This document shows, piece after piece, positions 42,848-53,759 of a stretch of DNA of 64,000 nt. The notes beneath the pieces were generated by a model. The model had not been told where the DNA came from and did no database searches. It saw only the letters and a program-made list of their open reading frames with translations. Source of the DNA: Watersipora subatra (taxonomy: Eukaryota; Bryozoa; Gymnolaemata; Cheilostomatida; Watersiporidae); NCBI RefSeq assembly GCF_963576615.1, contig NC_088714.1, forward strand, positions 50,260,338 to 50,324,337, written 5' to 3'. The position numbers and the translations under genes are program-made. Every line of letters starts with the position of its first letter. Positions within the stretch are counted from its first letter, which is position 1.

Positions 42848-43260
42848 TTCAGTAGACTTATCAGTAAGTATTGGTATTTGCTATCAATTGCGAATGCTTT
42901 TGATGTTTGAGGTGATCTGACTGCCAGGATGCTTTACGATTGAAATCAACAAGACTTATTTGCGGAAAAAATGTTCAGATCAAGCGAAATGGCAATTTTG
43001 ATCTCTATAGTTGTAAAAAAACCGATGCAATAGAGACGTGTAATTCTGCAACTGTAATGCAATAGCTGATATCAACTAGGGCATTGATAGCAACTAATGA
43101 CATCAATTTGCACGTATTTTTCTTATGATTGTTTTAGTCTCAGTGTTTTTCGATTTTAATCTTGAAACATCCTAGCAGTCAAATCACTTTAAATATCAAA
43201 AACAATTGCTAATAATATAAAATACTGATACTTTCTAATAGACTTCACTAAGGTTTTGTG
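42848..43260. mobile_element. MITE family M1, fullest copy
   Basis: About 100-bp imperfect terminal inverted repeats. The left arm contains TGATCTGACTGCCAGGATGC (about 42911); the right arm has ATCTTGAAACATCCTAGCAG (about 43160), its inverted counterpart. Related copies or halves are at 1186-1530, 44222-44320 and 60765-60885. Non-coding. Confidence 0.65.
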
Positions 43261-43754
43261 GAAGTTTATTTATAAAAATAAAAACTTACTTGATGGTGTT
43301 GTTTTAACTGACACTATTTAAGTGAAAGAGGGTGGATTCTTAAAAGTTGTATGATTGATTGCCTATGACAATGACAGATCATTCTCAGCTCTCAGTTGTA
43401 AGTTTTTTGCTAATTATTTTATAGGAGCGTTGCTATTGTAGAAGAATTAAATTTACTAAAATTATACTAATGTGTACCCCAGCAAACTAATACTTTAATG
43501 ACCTTATAGTGAGAGAGGTTTTTTGTAAGAATAATTGGCAAACTAGTTTTTAGGACCATCGTCAAGCTATGCTTACAAATGGACAAGCTATGGACAAACT
43601 AACAAACCTTTACTTTTTGTCAGAATATTCATGTTGAAGAATAGTTGTCCACACAGATGATGTGTGACTTTTTTTTTGCACATGTGTTTGTGGCCAACAG
43701 GTAACTGTGTTTGTGCACCTGCGTCTGTGGGTGAACATGTAACTGTTTTGTGCA

Positions 43755-43870
43755 CCTGTGTTCATTTGCAAGCATGTGTGCATTTGCAAACATATGTCCA
43801 TTTGCAAACATGTGTCCATTTGCAAACATGTGTCCATGGGCGAACATGTCTGTGGGCAAACATGTATAAC
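43755..43870. repeat. 18-bp minisatellite, about six copies
   Basis: Units of CATTTGCAAACATGTGTC with changes at the 3' end (CATGGGCGAACATGTCTG). A looser TGTTTGTGCACCTG repeat precedes it. Frames on both strands look open because the unit is six codons long. Confidence 0.85.
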
Positions 43871-44221
43871 AACATTCAAAATTTAAACTAAATCTTGTTT
43901 AAAATCTGTATCACAAAGTTCTAGGATGTAGTAGTTTGACTTCATAATCTATCTGTATTCAACAATTAACTACTAAATAGATCAGTTCTTTGATATATTA
44001 CACAAAATAGAACGGCTAATAATGAATTAGTTGAAAATGTTTCCGAGTTTTGTTAACCTAAAAACAGTAGTAAACATGCTAAGGATGCTCAAGGATGAGT
44101 TTAATCAATCAGAAATGATCATGATGCTAGTTCAGTCTATGACTGCTGTAAAAAAAGTTTTAAAAATGAATTTACTGTACACAAAGTTTTTTTTTATAGA
44201 TTTTATCACAAAGTTTTAATA

Positions 44222-44320
44222 CTTTTTTATCATTTGTGATTGTTTCTGACATTTGAAAGAATCTGATTGCCAGGATATTTCAAAATTAAAATCGATATAA
44301 TAAATAAAACCTACTTTTAG
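44222..44320 (+). mobile_element. MITE family M1, partial copy
   Basis: Contains the family core (GAATCTGATTGCCAGGATAT then TTCAAAATTAAAATCGATA). Only one terminal arm is visible. Confidence 0.45.
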
Positions 44321-44728
44321 TCAGGACTATTTTAGCTCATTTTGGAGTTATATGCTCTTGTACAGTTTGAAGTGTGGAAACAATATTTAGTGTTACAAGC
44401 TATTTAGTGCTTGTAAAAAAATGGTTTATTTTTAATGAGTTAGTTTGCTTAGAAGATTACTTGCACAAGGAAGTGAACCAGACTTGTCAGGCATGGTAAA
44501 TTACTATAATACAGTAATGCATACAGCTAACTGACCTTTATTGTGGTAGTTCTACCTAAGCCCTTTTCTTTCCTTAAATCGGCCTTGACTACACTCTAGC
44601 TTGATAACAAATAACCAGTGCCTAACAAGCTATATTTATTTACTAGGTGTTTAAAATTGTTGAAGAATTGAAATACTGCAGTTACTGTTTATTTAGTGTT
44701 TATATTAAGCTGATAGCCGACTGGGCTA

Positions 44729-45130
44729 ATGAGTAAATTACATTTTAAGTACACCATAAAAAAGCAGGACGCTATTCTTAGCTATACGCACCTGTTAAAA
44801 ATATTGCTCAATATTTTTGGCTATGCAAGCAGAATGCTTGCTTTTATTAAAGCTAGGGACCTCGTGAGCTTTTCGCCAGTTTGTAAACAAAGAAAATCAG
44901 CAAAAACAAGATTGCATGACTTTGGCTGGTATGTTGCTCGAAGCTGTCATGCTGTCTTTGTGATACCAATGATTTTTAAAACCCAGCTATTACCCAAATA
45001 TGTAAATTTAAAAAATGACACGTTTGAACATTTTAAAGTTTTGGCATTGAAATTAAAAATTAAATGGCATAATTTCACAACTGAACTGAGCGCTGATGTA
45101 AACATGGGAACATGTTCTTCTAAGCTCTAG
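44729..45130 (+). CDS. hypothetical ORF, 133 codons
   Basis: ATG-started frame, unusually long for this AT-rich region, ending at TAG 45128-45130. The product would be Lys/Leu-rich and basic, with no domain I recognise, no signal peptide and no neighbouring splice signals. It overlaps no known element but lies between MITE copies, so a chance frame or TE remnant is quite possible. Confidence 0.2.
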   Translation: MSKLHFKYTIKKQDAILSYTHLLKILLNIFGYASRMLAFIKARDLVSFSPVCKQRKSAKTRLHDFGWYVARSCHAVFVIPMIFKTQLLPKYVNLKNDTFEHFKVLALKLKIKWHNFTTELSADVNMGTCSSKL

Positions 45131-45149
45131 TAGTTCATTAAAAGCAGCC

Positions 45150-45262
45150 TTGGCACAGAAAGAGAGAAGAAAAGAGAAAAAGAGAGAAAGAATGCGAGAG
45201 AGAGAAAAGAAAAAAAAAACAGATAGACAGAGAAAAGAAACAGAGGGAGAGAGATCATCTGT
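45150..45262. repeat. GA/AAAG-rich simple repeat
   Basis: Degenerate purine tract (AGAGAAAAAGAGAG, GACAGAGAAA). Confidence 0.8.
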
Positions 45263-45908
45263 GACCAAAGGATCTAGAATTTCTGACTTGTTGTTTGCCA
45301 CTAGGTCAGGTCAGTGCTCCATTTCCAGCTAAGGAGAAATCATACTCTACCTTTGACGGATTGCTCACTTAATTCCTAGTTTGTCAAAAATACATGCAAG
45401 AAAATTAATGTTTTTGTTACTGCTTTTGCTACAAAAACCTGACTATAGAATGAATTATTCAGTCATACCAATAAAATATGCGGTAAAATCTGCATAAAAG
45501 TGTTTAAAAATAATAAGTTGATATTTATTTGAACCATATTCAAGTTATAATCAAGAAAATAGAACAAATGAAAAATGTTCGTTTCTTTGGAGAAAAAAAC
45601 AACGTATTGATCTCAAAAGGATAAAAGCAGTATGGTTCCAACTACAACTTAAGTGTTTGTAATTGCCCTCATTCTATTTCTAGATATTAATGAAACAAAC
45701 CTTCCGCCAAAAACAAATAAGTAAAATGCTAGTGTTAGCAAGTAAATTAATCTGTCACACCAATTTGATAAATGATATAAAATCACTTGGCTATTTTTAA
45801 AATTATCTGATCTAAAAATACATGTAGATGCAAATAAGTGGAGCTAACGCTCAAATTTCTAAAAGGGCTATACAGTAATAAGAGAGTTGGGCCACCGAGT
45901 TAGTTTGC

Positions 45909-47143
45909 CTAAAAGCTATTCACAAAAGTGAATGAGCTGGACACATCTGAAAGATTAAATTTGTTTAATATAAGATTGCATCTATTCACAACACTACCGT
46001 CATTTAACCAGCCCATTCTGGGTATATTTTCTCGATTCTTTTTTGACATACAAGCAAACTTGACTTCAGCTTGACTGTCAACAGTCAATGCCTCACAAGC
46101 TACACCAACCATATCTGAAGAAATGTTTAACGATTCAAACACTGTTGCCACTGTTCCACGAGTGTCTTTTAAAAGATTTTCATATTTTACTGGCTGAATC
46201 TTGGCACCATTCTGAATTGCTAGTTGGATAGTTTTTAACTGCGATGCCCACAAAAAGCAGCTTCATTCAGCGAGAGTCTTTGGTTGAACTAATGTTATAA
46301 CCTTTTTACAGAAATGGTGGTCAAATCCACCAGTAAATGAGCAGGTATTAAAAATTTTAAACCACCATTTGTCATCGGAAGGTTCATGTTGTAAAAAATG
46401 GTCAACGATGAAACAAATCATAGCATTTGTAGAGAATGCTTGATGAAATGAAGAAATTGTCGACAAGGAGTCCCGATATGCAGCCATTATTCGATGTTTA
46501 GGAAATTGTTCTTTAATTGTGTCAATCATATGCACATCATACACGGTTCCTTTCCATAGCACAAATTCGTCGGGTGAGGCATGTAAAAGATGCATTTTGA
46601 TGTTGGCAACTACCATTCTTTTATAGTTGGATGATTTACTAAAACTGTTGAAACTGTGGTAGCCGTGATCACCATGCGTAATGCTATAATACATTGATTG
46701 TGATTCTGAAAATGTCTTCCACTTTGGTGAAGAGTTGAGCGCTTGTACCCAAGCAGTTGAACCACATCTCGATGTATGAAACATCCAAACAACTCTTCTA
46801 TCTTTCACATCATTTTCTTCAGCGGCTTCATAGAAAGTTTTCACTGGCAACACAATGAGTCTTATGGCATGCTTGTTCTGACCCTGCCACATGAATGGAT
46901 GTTTTCTTGAATTAAGTATATCACAGTCTACTTCTGTGAAAGTTGCTATTCTTGAATTGATAAACAACAGATGAAGCCTGCTACTCAAAATGATTTTCGC
47001 TGAAGCAAATCTGTCATGAGTGGTAAAAAAGGTCCGAGGTGAGGCCATGCCCTCCGCTTCAAATGGATTGATCCAGACTATACGTAGAACTTGCACTGAA
47101 TCCATATTGTCTCTAAGCATAGTTTCTAGTTCATTAGCTGTTC
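45909..47143 (-). CDS. copy B exon 2
   Basis: Acceptor TTTTAG (AG at 47145-47144). The first two bases complete the Gly codon opened by exon 1. One open frame except the single TGA at 46265-46263. Residues on both sides of the TGA align with copy A, so the TGA lies inside the conserved domain and is not a natural terminus. Confidence 0.8.
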
Positions 47144-48700
47144 CTAAAATATAAATGCTCCAAATATTATTATTATTATTACTGAAGAAATATGTTCCAT
47201 TCAAATAAGAACGGCTGTAATTTCAGCAATCACTGAAGCATTAGGTGCAATAACACCTGCGCTTCAAATGTGAATTTCCCAAATACCATCAAAAATCATA
47301 ACAAGTGAGTTGCATAAGCCACGCTATTGGGAACAGATAAAATCTTGAGATGAGTGTTCAAACTCCCAGGTCTCTCTTGCAAGAGACCCAAACTTCAGCA
47401 GACAATAGGTTAAAATAATAGAGAAAACAATATACACTGATACATGTACATATAAAAATATAAATATATAAATATATAAATATATATATATATATATATA
47501 AAAAGTCTGTAAATTTCCTTGACGTAACCTTTAACCTTAATGCAAACACTTACTCACCCTATGCCAAACCTAGCAATACAACACTCTATGTCCACAAAAA
47601 CAGTAACCACCCACCTACTGTAATAAAAAATCTACCACACAACATTAATTTGCGACTAACTACACTGTCCAGTAATGAGCATGAATTTAGCAAAGCAGCA
47701 CCCCCTTACCAAAAAGCACTCAATGACAGTGGTTATAACCACACACTTAAATATAAACACATCCCGACCCAGCCTGCGACTAACAAGAGACAGCGTAAGC
47801 GACCCGTAACATGGTACAACCCCCCTTTTAACGCCGACGTACAGACAAGTATAGGCAGAAAATTTATAAACATTATAGATACATGCTTCCCGCCTACCCA
47901 TTCACTGCACAAAGTATTTAACAGACACACACTAAAACTCAGCTACTCTTGCATGCCGAACATGAAACAGCACATAGATTCACACAACAGACGCCTGCTG
48001 AGCAGCCAGCAGAGCACAACTACAAACAGGGCCTGCAATTGTAGAGTAAGGAACAACTGCCCACTAGATGGAAACTGCTTAACCACAAACATAATATACC
48101 AGGCCATAGTGACTAGAGAAGATACGGGCACGAGAGCACCTACATAGGACTATGCACAACCGACTTCAAATCCAGATTTAGAAACCACACAGCTTCTTTC
48201 ACACACAGTGACAAGCAAAACAGCACAGAACTTAGTAAACACATCTGGAAACTTAAGAATGACAATGCAAGCTACAGGATTAAATGGAAAATTATGCAGA
48301 AAGCTAGACCTTATTCAAACCAAACAAAGAAATGTCATCTGTGCCTTAGTGAAAAATATTACATCATTTGCAGGCCAGAAACAGCCACCTTAAACAAAAG
48401 AAATGAAATAAACAATACATGCAGACACTCCAAGAAATACCTACTCAGCCAATACGATCCAGGCAGAGGCGGAGCTACAGACACCACCAACAACATCAGG
48501 AGAGGCAACTCCACCCGCCATTCAACACAAGTCACCTGAAGAGTGCACCAGCACGAAACAGACCTGTCGTGACCCCAGAATAAAACATCAATCTGGAACA
48601 AAGATAAGTAAAATTAACCTATTCCACACTCTAGTTAGTTATAACACTCCACACTTTTTAGAGCGTAGAGTGCTGTTAGCAGTAGGCCTGACAACTTATC

Positions 48701-48744
<44 letters not shown>

Positions 48745-51224
48745 GTACATGTATCAGTGTATATTGTTTTCTCTATTATTTTAACCTATTGTCTGCTGAA
48801 GTTTTTGAGTTTTTAAAATGTTTTTAACTATGTGTTAATTCAAATCTTGTTATAATTTTACAGGTTGCAAGACTTTATCATATAAAATAGAAATGTAATG
48901 GCAATGCCACCATTTTTTAATCATTTGTCATTTTAAAAGGTGCCATGAAATTAAAAGCTCATTACGTTTTTTCAAATGAGGCAGTTTGGGTGCTTTTAAA
49001 CACAATAACTATACAATGAATTTAATGCTTTTAGCCATAGTATTAATTAATAAGGCTAATTACTAAATTACAGTTTGGACTTTTGAGCCCAGTACCAACT
49101 CTGCGTGTACATCTTTGATTAATGTGAGCAAAATCATCAATCGCTAAACTATGAATTGGTCACAAACCCACAGATACACACATACACACACGTACACACA
49201 TGTGTACACGTTTCTACGTTACCATTGTTTATCTCCTTGTGTAATTATTTTGGCAAAAGCAAAAGATTTTTAATCTCCACTGATGAGGCAGACAGAATGT
49301 TGATGGTTTCGAACAATTAAACTACATAGCGTATTTACATCCTGTGCCGGTTGGTGAATCCCACTTGACCACCCGATGAGTGCTCACATACATTCACTAA
49401 TGAATTACATCATTTTTATGGCTACTGCGCTGTCCAAGGATGACCTACATGACACAATTAACTAAACTTGTAAAAACTCACGCCTTGATGGAAATACACC
49501 AAAATTAAGCAAAAGTGCTGACTCTCATTTTAAACTTTCAACCCAGCTTAATTTTTTCTGCTTTGCACATTTTCTTTAGTTAGCTTGTTAATTTTAAACC
49601 ATTTTTTGGTTTACGTTATGTCTTTGTAACGCAAAACAGCTCGTTACGAGCATTTTTAAACAATAATAAAAAAGGTAGTTTTTGAAGATTCGATTATCAG
49701 GATCAATGTAAAAATCAAAATTGGATTACATGACAATGATTCTAGGTTGATAAATAGGTGTAACCATTTTGTTTTTTGAATCTTTAGTATTTTGCTTTAA
49801 CTAAAATTTTTGCCTGCTTTCTTAAGCAGAGATTTTTTATTCTTTGCAACAAGGCTATAGTAGCTGTATACCAGGTATGAGTGGTTTATGTTTTCATGTT
49901 CTTTCAATAACATGCTTAGTGATAAATGACATGCTTGTCTAGTGGTAAGCTCACCTTTTTTTTGAAATTTAATCGTGACAGATATCAACGGATAGCCAGA
50001 CATAACATAGACAGATATATGGTAATTTTGAAGATTGTTTACAACCCCTCGTAGTCAATTATAATATTGTGATGTCTCCTCATGTCCTAGTCTATCGAGC
50101 AAATTTCGATTCATTACTTTTTAACACCAGAGCAAGTCTTTAAGATTAAGAGATAATATATAAGAGTTTTAAGAGATTACAAACTATGTCACAATTTTAG
50201 AGTGTTAGTCGTATAATGCAGTAGTAATTTGCGTAAAACCAAAATTTTGATAATCCCAAGACAAAACATCTCTACATATTTTGAGTAAAGTTGTTGTTAA
50301 GGTGAATTTACACCAAAAAGATTTTTTGTTGTTGCGTTAGGTTTCTGTAAAGACTCAACATCAAACCAAATCAAGGTTTGACTATACACGGCTGGGCAAT
50401 TATAGTTTTAGCGAATAAAATACAATATCGACATCCATTCCAAATTGTAAAGTAAACTTTGTAAAGTATGTGTAATAATAATTAAAGTAATTATTCATTG
50501 CTAATTCTATTTTATTTTAAACCAAAATGATGTAAATGTACCTAATGCTATTAAAGGTATTTTTAACTGATCAATTAAAAGAATTAACTGAATATATCAC
50601 CGTTTTATTTTGGAACCACTGCAAGACATGATTGATCAATTTCGTGTTGTATTAAATTTATTTACGCAAATAATCAACCTAATAAAACACCAACAATTTG
50701 GTGTTGATATGAATGGTTGCAAGTATAACAATGACCAAGTAAGTGTATTATGGTATAGTTTTTAAAATGGTGCCTAATTGGCTAAAACCATGTTTTAATA
50801 GTTTTCCAAAGAACACCAATATATAGTTTTTATGTCAAACTATTGCAAAAGTTGATTTGTGTTTAAAAGATCAAATTTGTAATTTAAGCTAAAATCTAAG
50901 CTAGTAATTTGTAGTTATAATAAAAAGAAAATTAAGGAAAATTAAAGAAATTTACTTACTACTATTTACAAATGTAGTATTTCATAAAATTAAGCAAATA
51001 ATCAGATAATTAAGTTTAAAAATATTGTTATCTATAATTCAAAAACAGTTAATAAAAGTTAAAATAAAGAACAGTGTCTATAATTCAAAAGCATAAAGGT
51101 GACTAATTTGATAATTTTTAGGCTTACCATTTGCCTTCCAAACTAAATGCACCATGAACTCCCAAACATAGTGGCAAAAGTGCACAAGCAAGCGCAAAAA
51201 GACTGCTTTCACCTTGCTAGCCAT
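45909..51224 (-). CDS. sulfotransferase-like P-loop family, copy B (two exons, in-frame TGA)
   Basis: Exon 1 (51224-51128) supplies the ATG and a short hydrophobic N-terminus; exon 2 (47143-45909) holds the rest. The split Gly codon agrees with both borders, giving about 442 codons plus stop TAG (45911-45909). Around residues 155-162 HTSRCGST sits in a V-V-W-M-F strand-loop context, the place of the 5'-phosphosulfate loop. AAYRDSLSTISSFHQAF (about 253) is the 3'-phosphate-like motif. The only defect is TGA at codon 326 (46265-46263), where copy A has TGG; the frame then continues for 116 residues with strong homology to copy A. Truncation would remove a conserved C-terminal quarter. I infer sulfotransferase-like activity; substrate unknown. 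The intron holds a Penelope-like element. Confidence 0.75.
47389..48805 (+). mobile_element. Penelope-like element (5'-truncated) with inverted flanks
   Basis: The coding part (47503-48539) is flanked by about 110-bp inverted repeats. The left one (47389-47500) begins CAAACTTCAGCAGACAATAG and ends in (TA)n. The right one (48700-48805) starts in (TA)n and ends with the reverse complement, CTATTGTCTGCTGAAGTTT-like. Inverted flanks are known for Penelope-like elements. It lies in the intron of copy B, on the opposite strand. Confidence 0.85.
47503..48539 (+). pseudogene. Penelope-like polyprotein, RT C-terminus plus GIY-YIG endonuclease
   Basis: Frame 1 (47503-48147) reads VNFLDVTFNLNANTYSPYAK, LYVHKNSNHPPTVIKNLP, VTWYNPPFNADVQTSIGRKF, LHKVFNRHTLKLSYSCMPNM, CNCRVRNNCPLDGNCL and NIIYQAIVTRE. 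These are the ordered landmarks of the Penelope RT end and linker. A frameshift near 48110-48135 moves to a second frame that is open to TGA 48537-48539: TYIGLCTTDFKSRFRNHTAS, STELSKHIWKLKN, CHLCLSEKYYI. Together they give the GIY-YIG nuclease fold (I-I-Y ... Y-I-G, Arg and a downstream Glu/His-rich region). The RT catalytic core is missing (5' truncation). Only one frameshift, so a fairly recent insertion. Confidence 0.85.
48810..51120. other. remainder of copy B intron
   Basis: AT-rich. Contains a short CACA/TACACACA patch (about 49170-49205). A stretch at about 50380-50680 has weak direct similarity to 55490-55760 (AATAAAATACAATATCGACA against AATAAAATACAACATCGATA). No coding exon recognised. 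Confidence 0.4.
51128..51224 (-). CDS. copy B exon 1
   Basis: ATG at 51224-51222; 32 codons plus one base to a GTAAGC donor (51127-51122). Encodes MASKVKAVFLRLLVHFCHYV and WEFMVH, a basic start followed by a hydrophobic stretch that could serve as a signal peptide or anchor. A diverged copy survives upstream of copy A, supporting this as the true first coding exon. Confidence 0.7.
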
Positions 51225-52671
51225 TGCTATATGAAATGACTTAAGTATACTGAACTCGTTGAACCCGCTTTTTTCAAAGTTTCCACCAGATGGCACTCTA
51301 GTTCCTACTTATCATCGATCACAGTTGAGTGACCTCATTCTAAAATGCTTGAATTAGTCCTCGAATAAGTTTCAATGACGATATACTACGCTGCGTGTTG
51401 TTAAGTTTAGTGTCCGTAATGTATACTTTGCAGACGGCCGTGTAAGATGCCTGCTTAGATTTCTTTTACAAGGTTTTAAGTTTAACAAAATTAGCAGCGA
51501 AACATACTAAAATCCTTTCCATGCTGATCATATAATACATCTGAAGGTAAACAAATCATGCTGTTATTTTAACACCAATGCCTGCTCTGCAAATCTATTC
51601 ATGGAGTTACAATGAGGCAGCAAAATGCAAAGTTTCAACTAGAGATTTTTTATTTTTGTAACTACAGATTGAGCTTAAAAAACCCAATTTCTTTAGAGCA
51701 TCTTTCAAGAGTATATCATTTTGACTATGTTAGTTTAGTTGATATAGTTAAATAATTTTGCTTTACTTGAACCTGCTTTTTATATATTATAGTAATTTGA
51801 TTTGATTTGAAAATTTCAAAAAATTTATACAACATAAGCTTTAGTTATTTTGGAGAGAAACATTGAAAATGCATAAAAACAGAATACTGGTATTTTTTAG
51901 GGTAAAAAGGCAATAGGTCTTGCAAAAAGAAAATATAACTAAAGGGCAGAAGTCACTCAAAAAAAGGTGTAATGGCGCTGAAACAATATTAAAACTGGAG
52001 TTATAGAAAAAAGGATGTTATCTACTATATAATCATTAATAACAACTGACATCTGGCAAGCTCTGGCAATAACTGTTGATAATAAAGGATTTCTTAAAAT
52101 TGTGCATTAGTTTTAGAATTTAGTTAATCCTGCAAACCTGAAAAAACTTTCTAAGCTTTAAAAACTTGGACCTGAAGTAATTCGAAAAGTTGTCTTTTCT
52201 ATTTCTCTTCTGCCTGAGTAAGCTTTGCCGTGTAGCTTCATTTTTTCGTGCTCTTCAGTTTTATGTAAAACGAGCGAAAAGCCTGGATTGGCACGGGTAT
52301 AAAAATCAGCTTATAAACAATGAGAAGTAATGTAGTTGTCTGCCACTTGCCATTAGCTTGGCAAAGTGCCAATGGTTAATTTGAGTAAGCTAGTATACCT
52401 ATTGCGAAACTTACTAGTAAGAGCTGTGAAAACAAGTTTTAATGCCGTGATTTGCGTAACGTATATTGCTAAGCGTAGTTTCACTCAGATATCGACTTAG
52501 ATCGCCCAACATATCCATCAATCTTGCCTAGCTCATTGGTTTAACAGATTGTGTAAGGACTGGAAGTATCTGAGATCTAATCTTATGCAGTACACATTCT
52601 TTATTCCAAGATATCAATAGCTATAGCTGGATACACAGAATCACGCACAAACTTCGAGATTTATATATAGA
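51225..52671. other. region upstream of copy B
   Basis: Presumed promoter side of copy B. No TATA box or other clear core promoter motif was seen near 51225-51330. The rest is AT-rich and unassigned up to the Helitron end at 52672. Confidence 0.35.
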
Positions 52672-52715
52672 CTAGCTGTATTCCTGGCATTGCCCGGGTA
52701 GTGAAGAAGTCTTTG
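52672..52715 (-). mobile_element. Helitron 3' terminus
   Basis: The minus strand ends ...ACCCGGGCAATGCCAGGAAT, then ACAGCTAG at 52675-52672, followed by T (a52671). The CTAG end after a GC-rich hairpin is the Helitron 3' signature. The ending differs from Helitrons A/B, so this is another family. The matching 5' end was not located; the element should extend to higher coordinates. Confidence 0.65.
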
Positions 52716-53113
52716 GATAGAAAATTTGTGTTAATTTAACATATACACCATTTACCATTATATATTTTCAACTTCATATCATGCGAAAAGTGTTTTGTGC
52801 AGTTTAAATAAATTAAGAGAAAAAAATAAAGCAACTGTATAGGTTTTTAATCTTTGTCAAACAATTCTAACTTTTGAACTTCATATCAAAAAGAAAATGC
52901 ATTGTGAAAGTCAAATAAGTTAAAGAACAAAATAAAACAGATAGATGCGCTTAAATGTAAATGTGAAATATTTAGCAAGTAATAGCTAAATTAAGTCTGT
53001 TTTGTTATGATCACAATAAAAGGTGATTCGGTAACGATACAATTAATACAAACTGAGAAAACAAAATAAAATTCCTGGATATGTAGAACTAATAATAACA
53101 GTTTTTGCATAGA

Positions 53114-53367
53114 AGTGTGTGGTGTGTGTGTGGTGCCTGTGTGGTGCGTGTGTGGTGCGTGTGTAGTGCGAGTGTGGTGTGTGTGTGTGTGATGCGTGTG
53201 TAGTGCATGTGTGGTGTGTGTGTGGTGTGTGTGGTGTGTGTGGTGTATGTAGTGTGTGTGGTGTGGTGTGCGTGCGTGTGTGTGATGTGTGTGTAGTGTG
53301 TGTGTGCGTGCGTGTGTGCGTGCGTGCGTGTGTGTGTGTGTGTGGTATGTGTGTGGTGTGTGTGTGT
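53114..53367. repeat. (TG)n microsatellite with GTGGTG and GCGTGC variants
   Basis: About 250 bp of imperfect TG repeat on the plus strand. Spurious Val/Cys-rich and Thr/His-rich frames run through it. Confidence 0.95.
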
Positions 53368-53674
53368 ATAAAAAATTTACTGTTTTACTAGAAGCCATCT
53401 ATCAAAACTTTCAATATGACGATACTGGCACAAATGTAAAAATGAGATATGGTACTGTCTGTGTCTGACCGATTGGAGAGAGAATGCTGAGGCCCTTCCT
53501 AAAGATATAATATAATTGTCTATGTGAGAAGAATAGGCCTTGACCCCAGATATAGTAATTGAACCTTACTAAAATCATTTCTTAACAAGGGTGTCGTAAC
53601 GCGTGGGTGCCATGCTAATAAAATTTGCGTGTGCGTACGGTATATGGAATATAATAACTTTGTTGATCAAGATG

Positions 53675-53752
53675 CATAATGTAGCTCAGTGGTAGAGCGC
53701 CTGGATAACAAAACTTGTGGATGAATTCATGGTAAGTTCAAACTCATCACAA
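53675..53752 (+). repeat. tRNA-like SINE head
   Basis: The A box TAGCTCAGTGGTAGAGCG is perfect for a polymerase III promoter; the B box (AAGTTCAAACTC) is degraded. The terminal 7 bases do not pair into an acceptor stem and the anticodon arm is disordered, so this is a tRNA-derived SINE and not a tRNA gene. A downstream body (ATTGCTATAGCTGGACACGC) resembles 52615-52640. Confidence 0.55.
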
Positions 53753-53759
53753 AATGGTA

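Noticed and set aside
47290..47385. B-box-like GTGTTCAAACTCC before the Penelope-like element
   Set aside because: No convincing A box upstream on the same strand.
53001..53398. Thr/His-rich and Cys/Val-rich frames
   Set aside because: Translations of the TG microsatellite; no independent coding signal.
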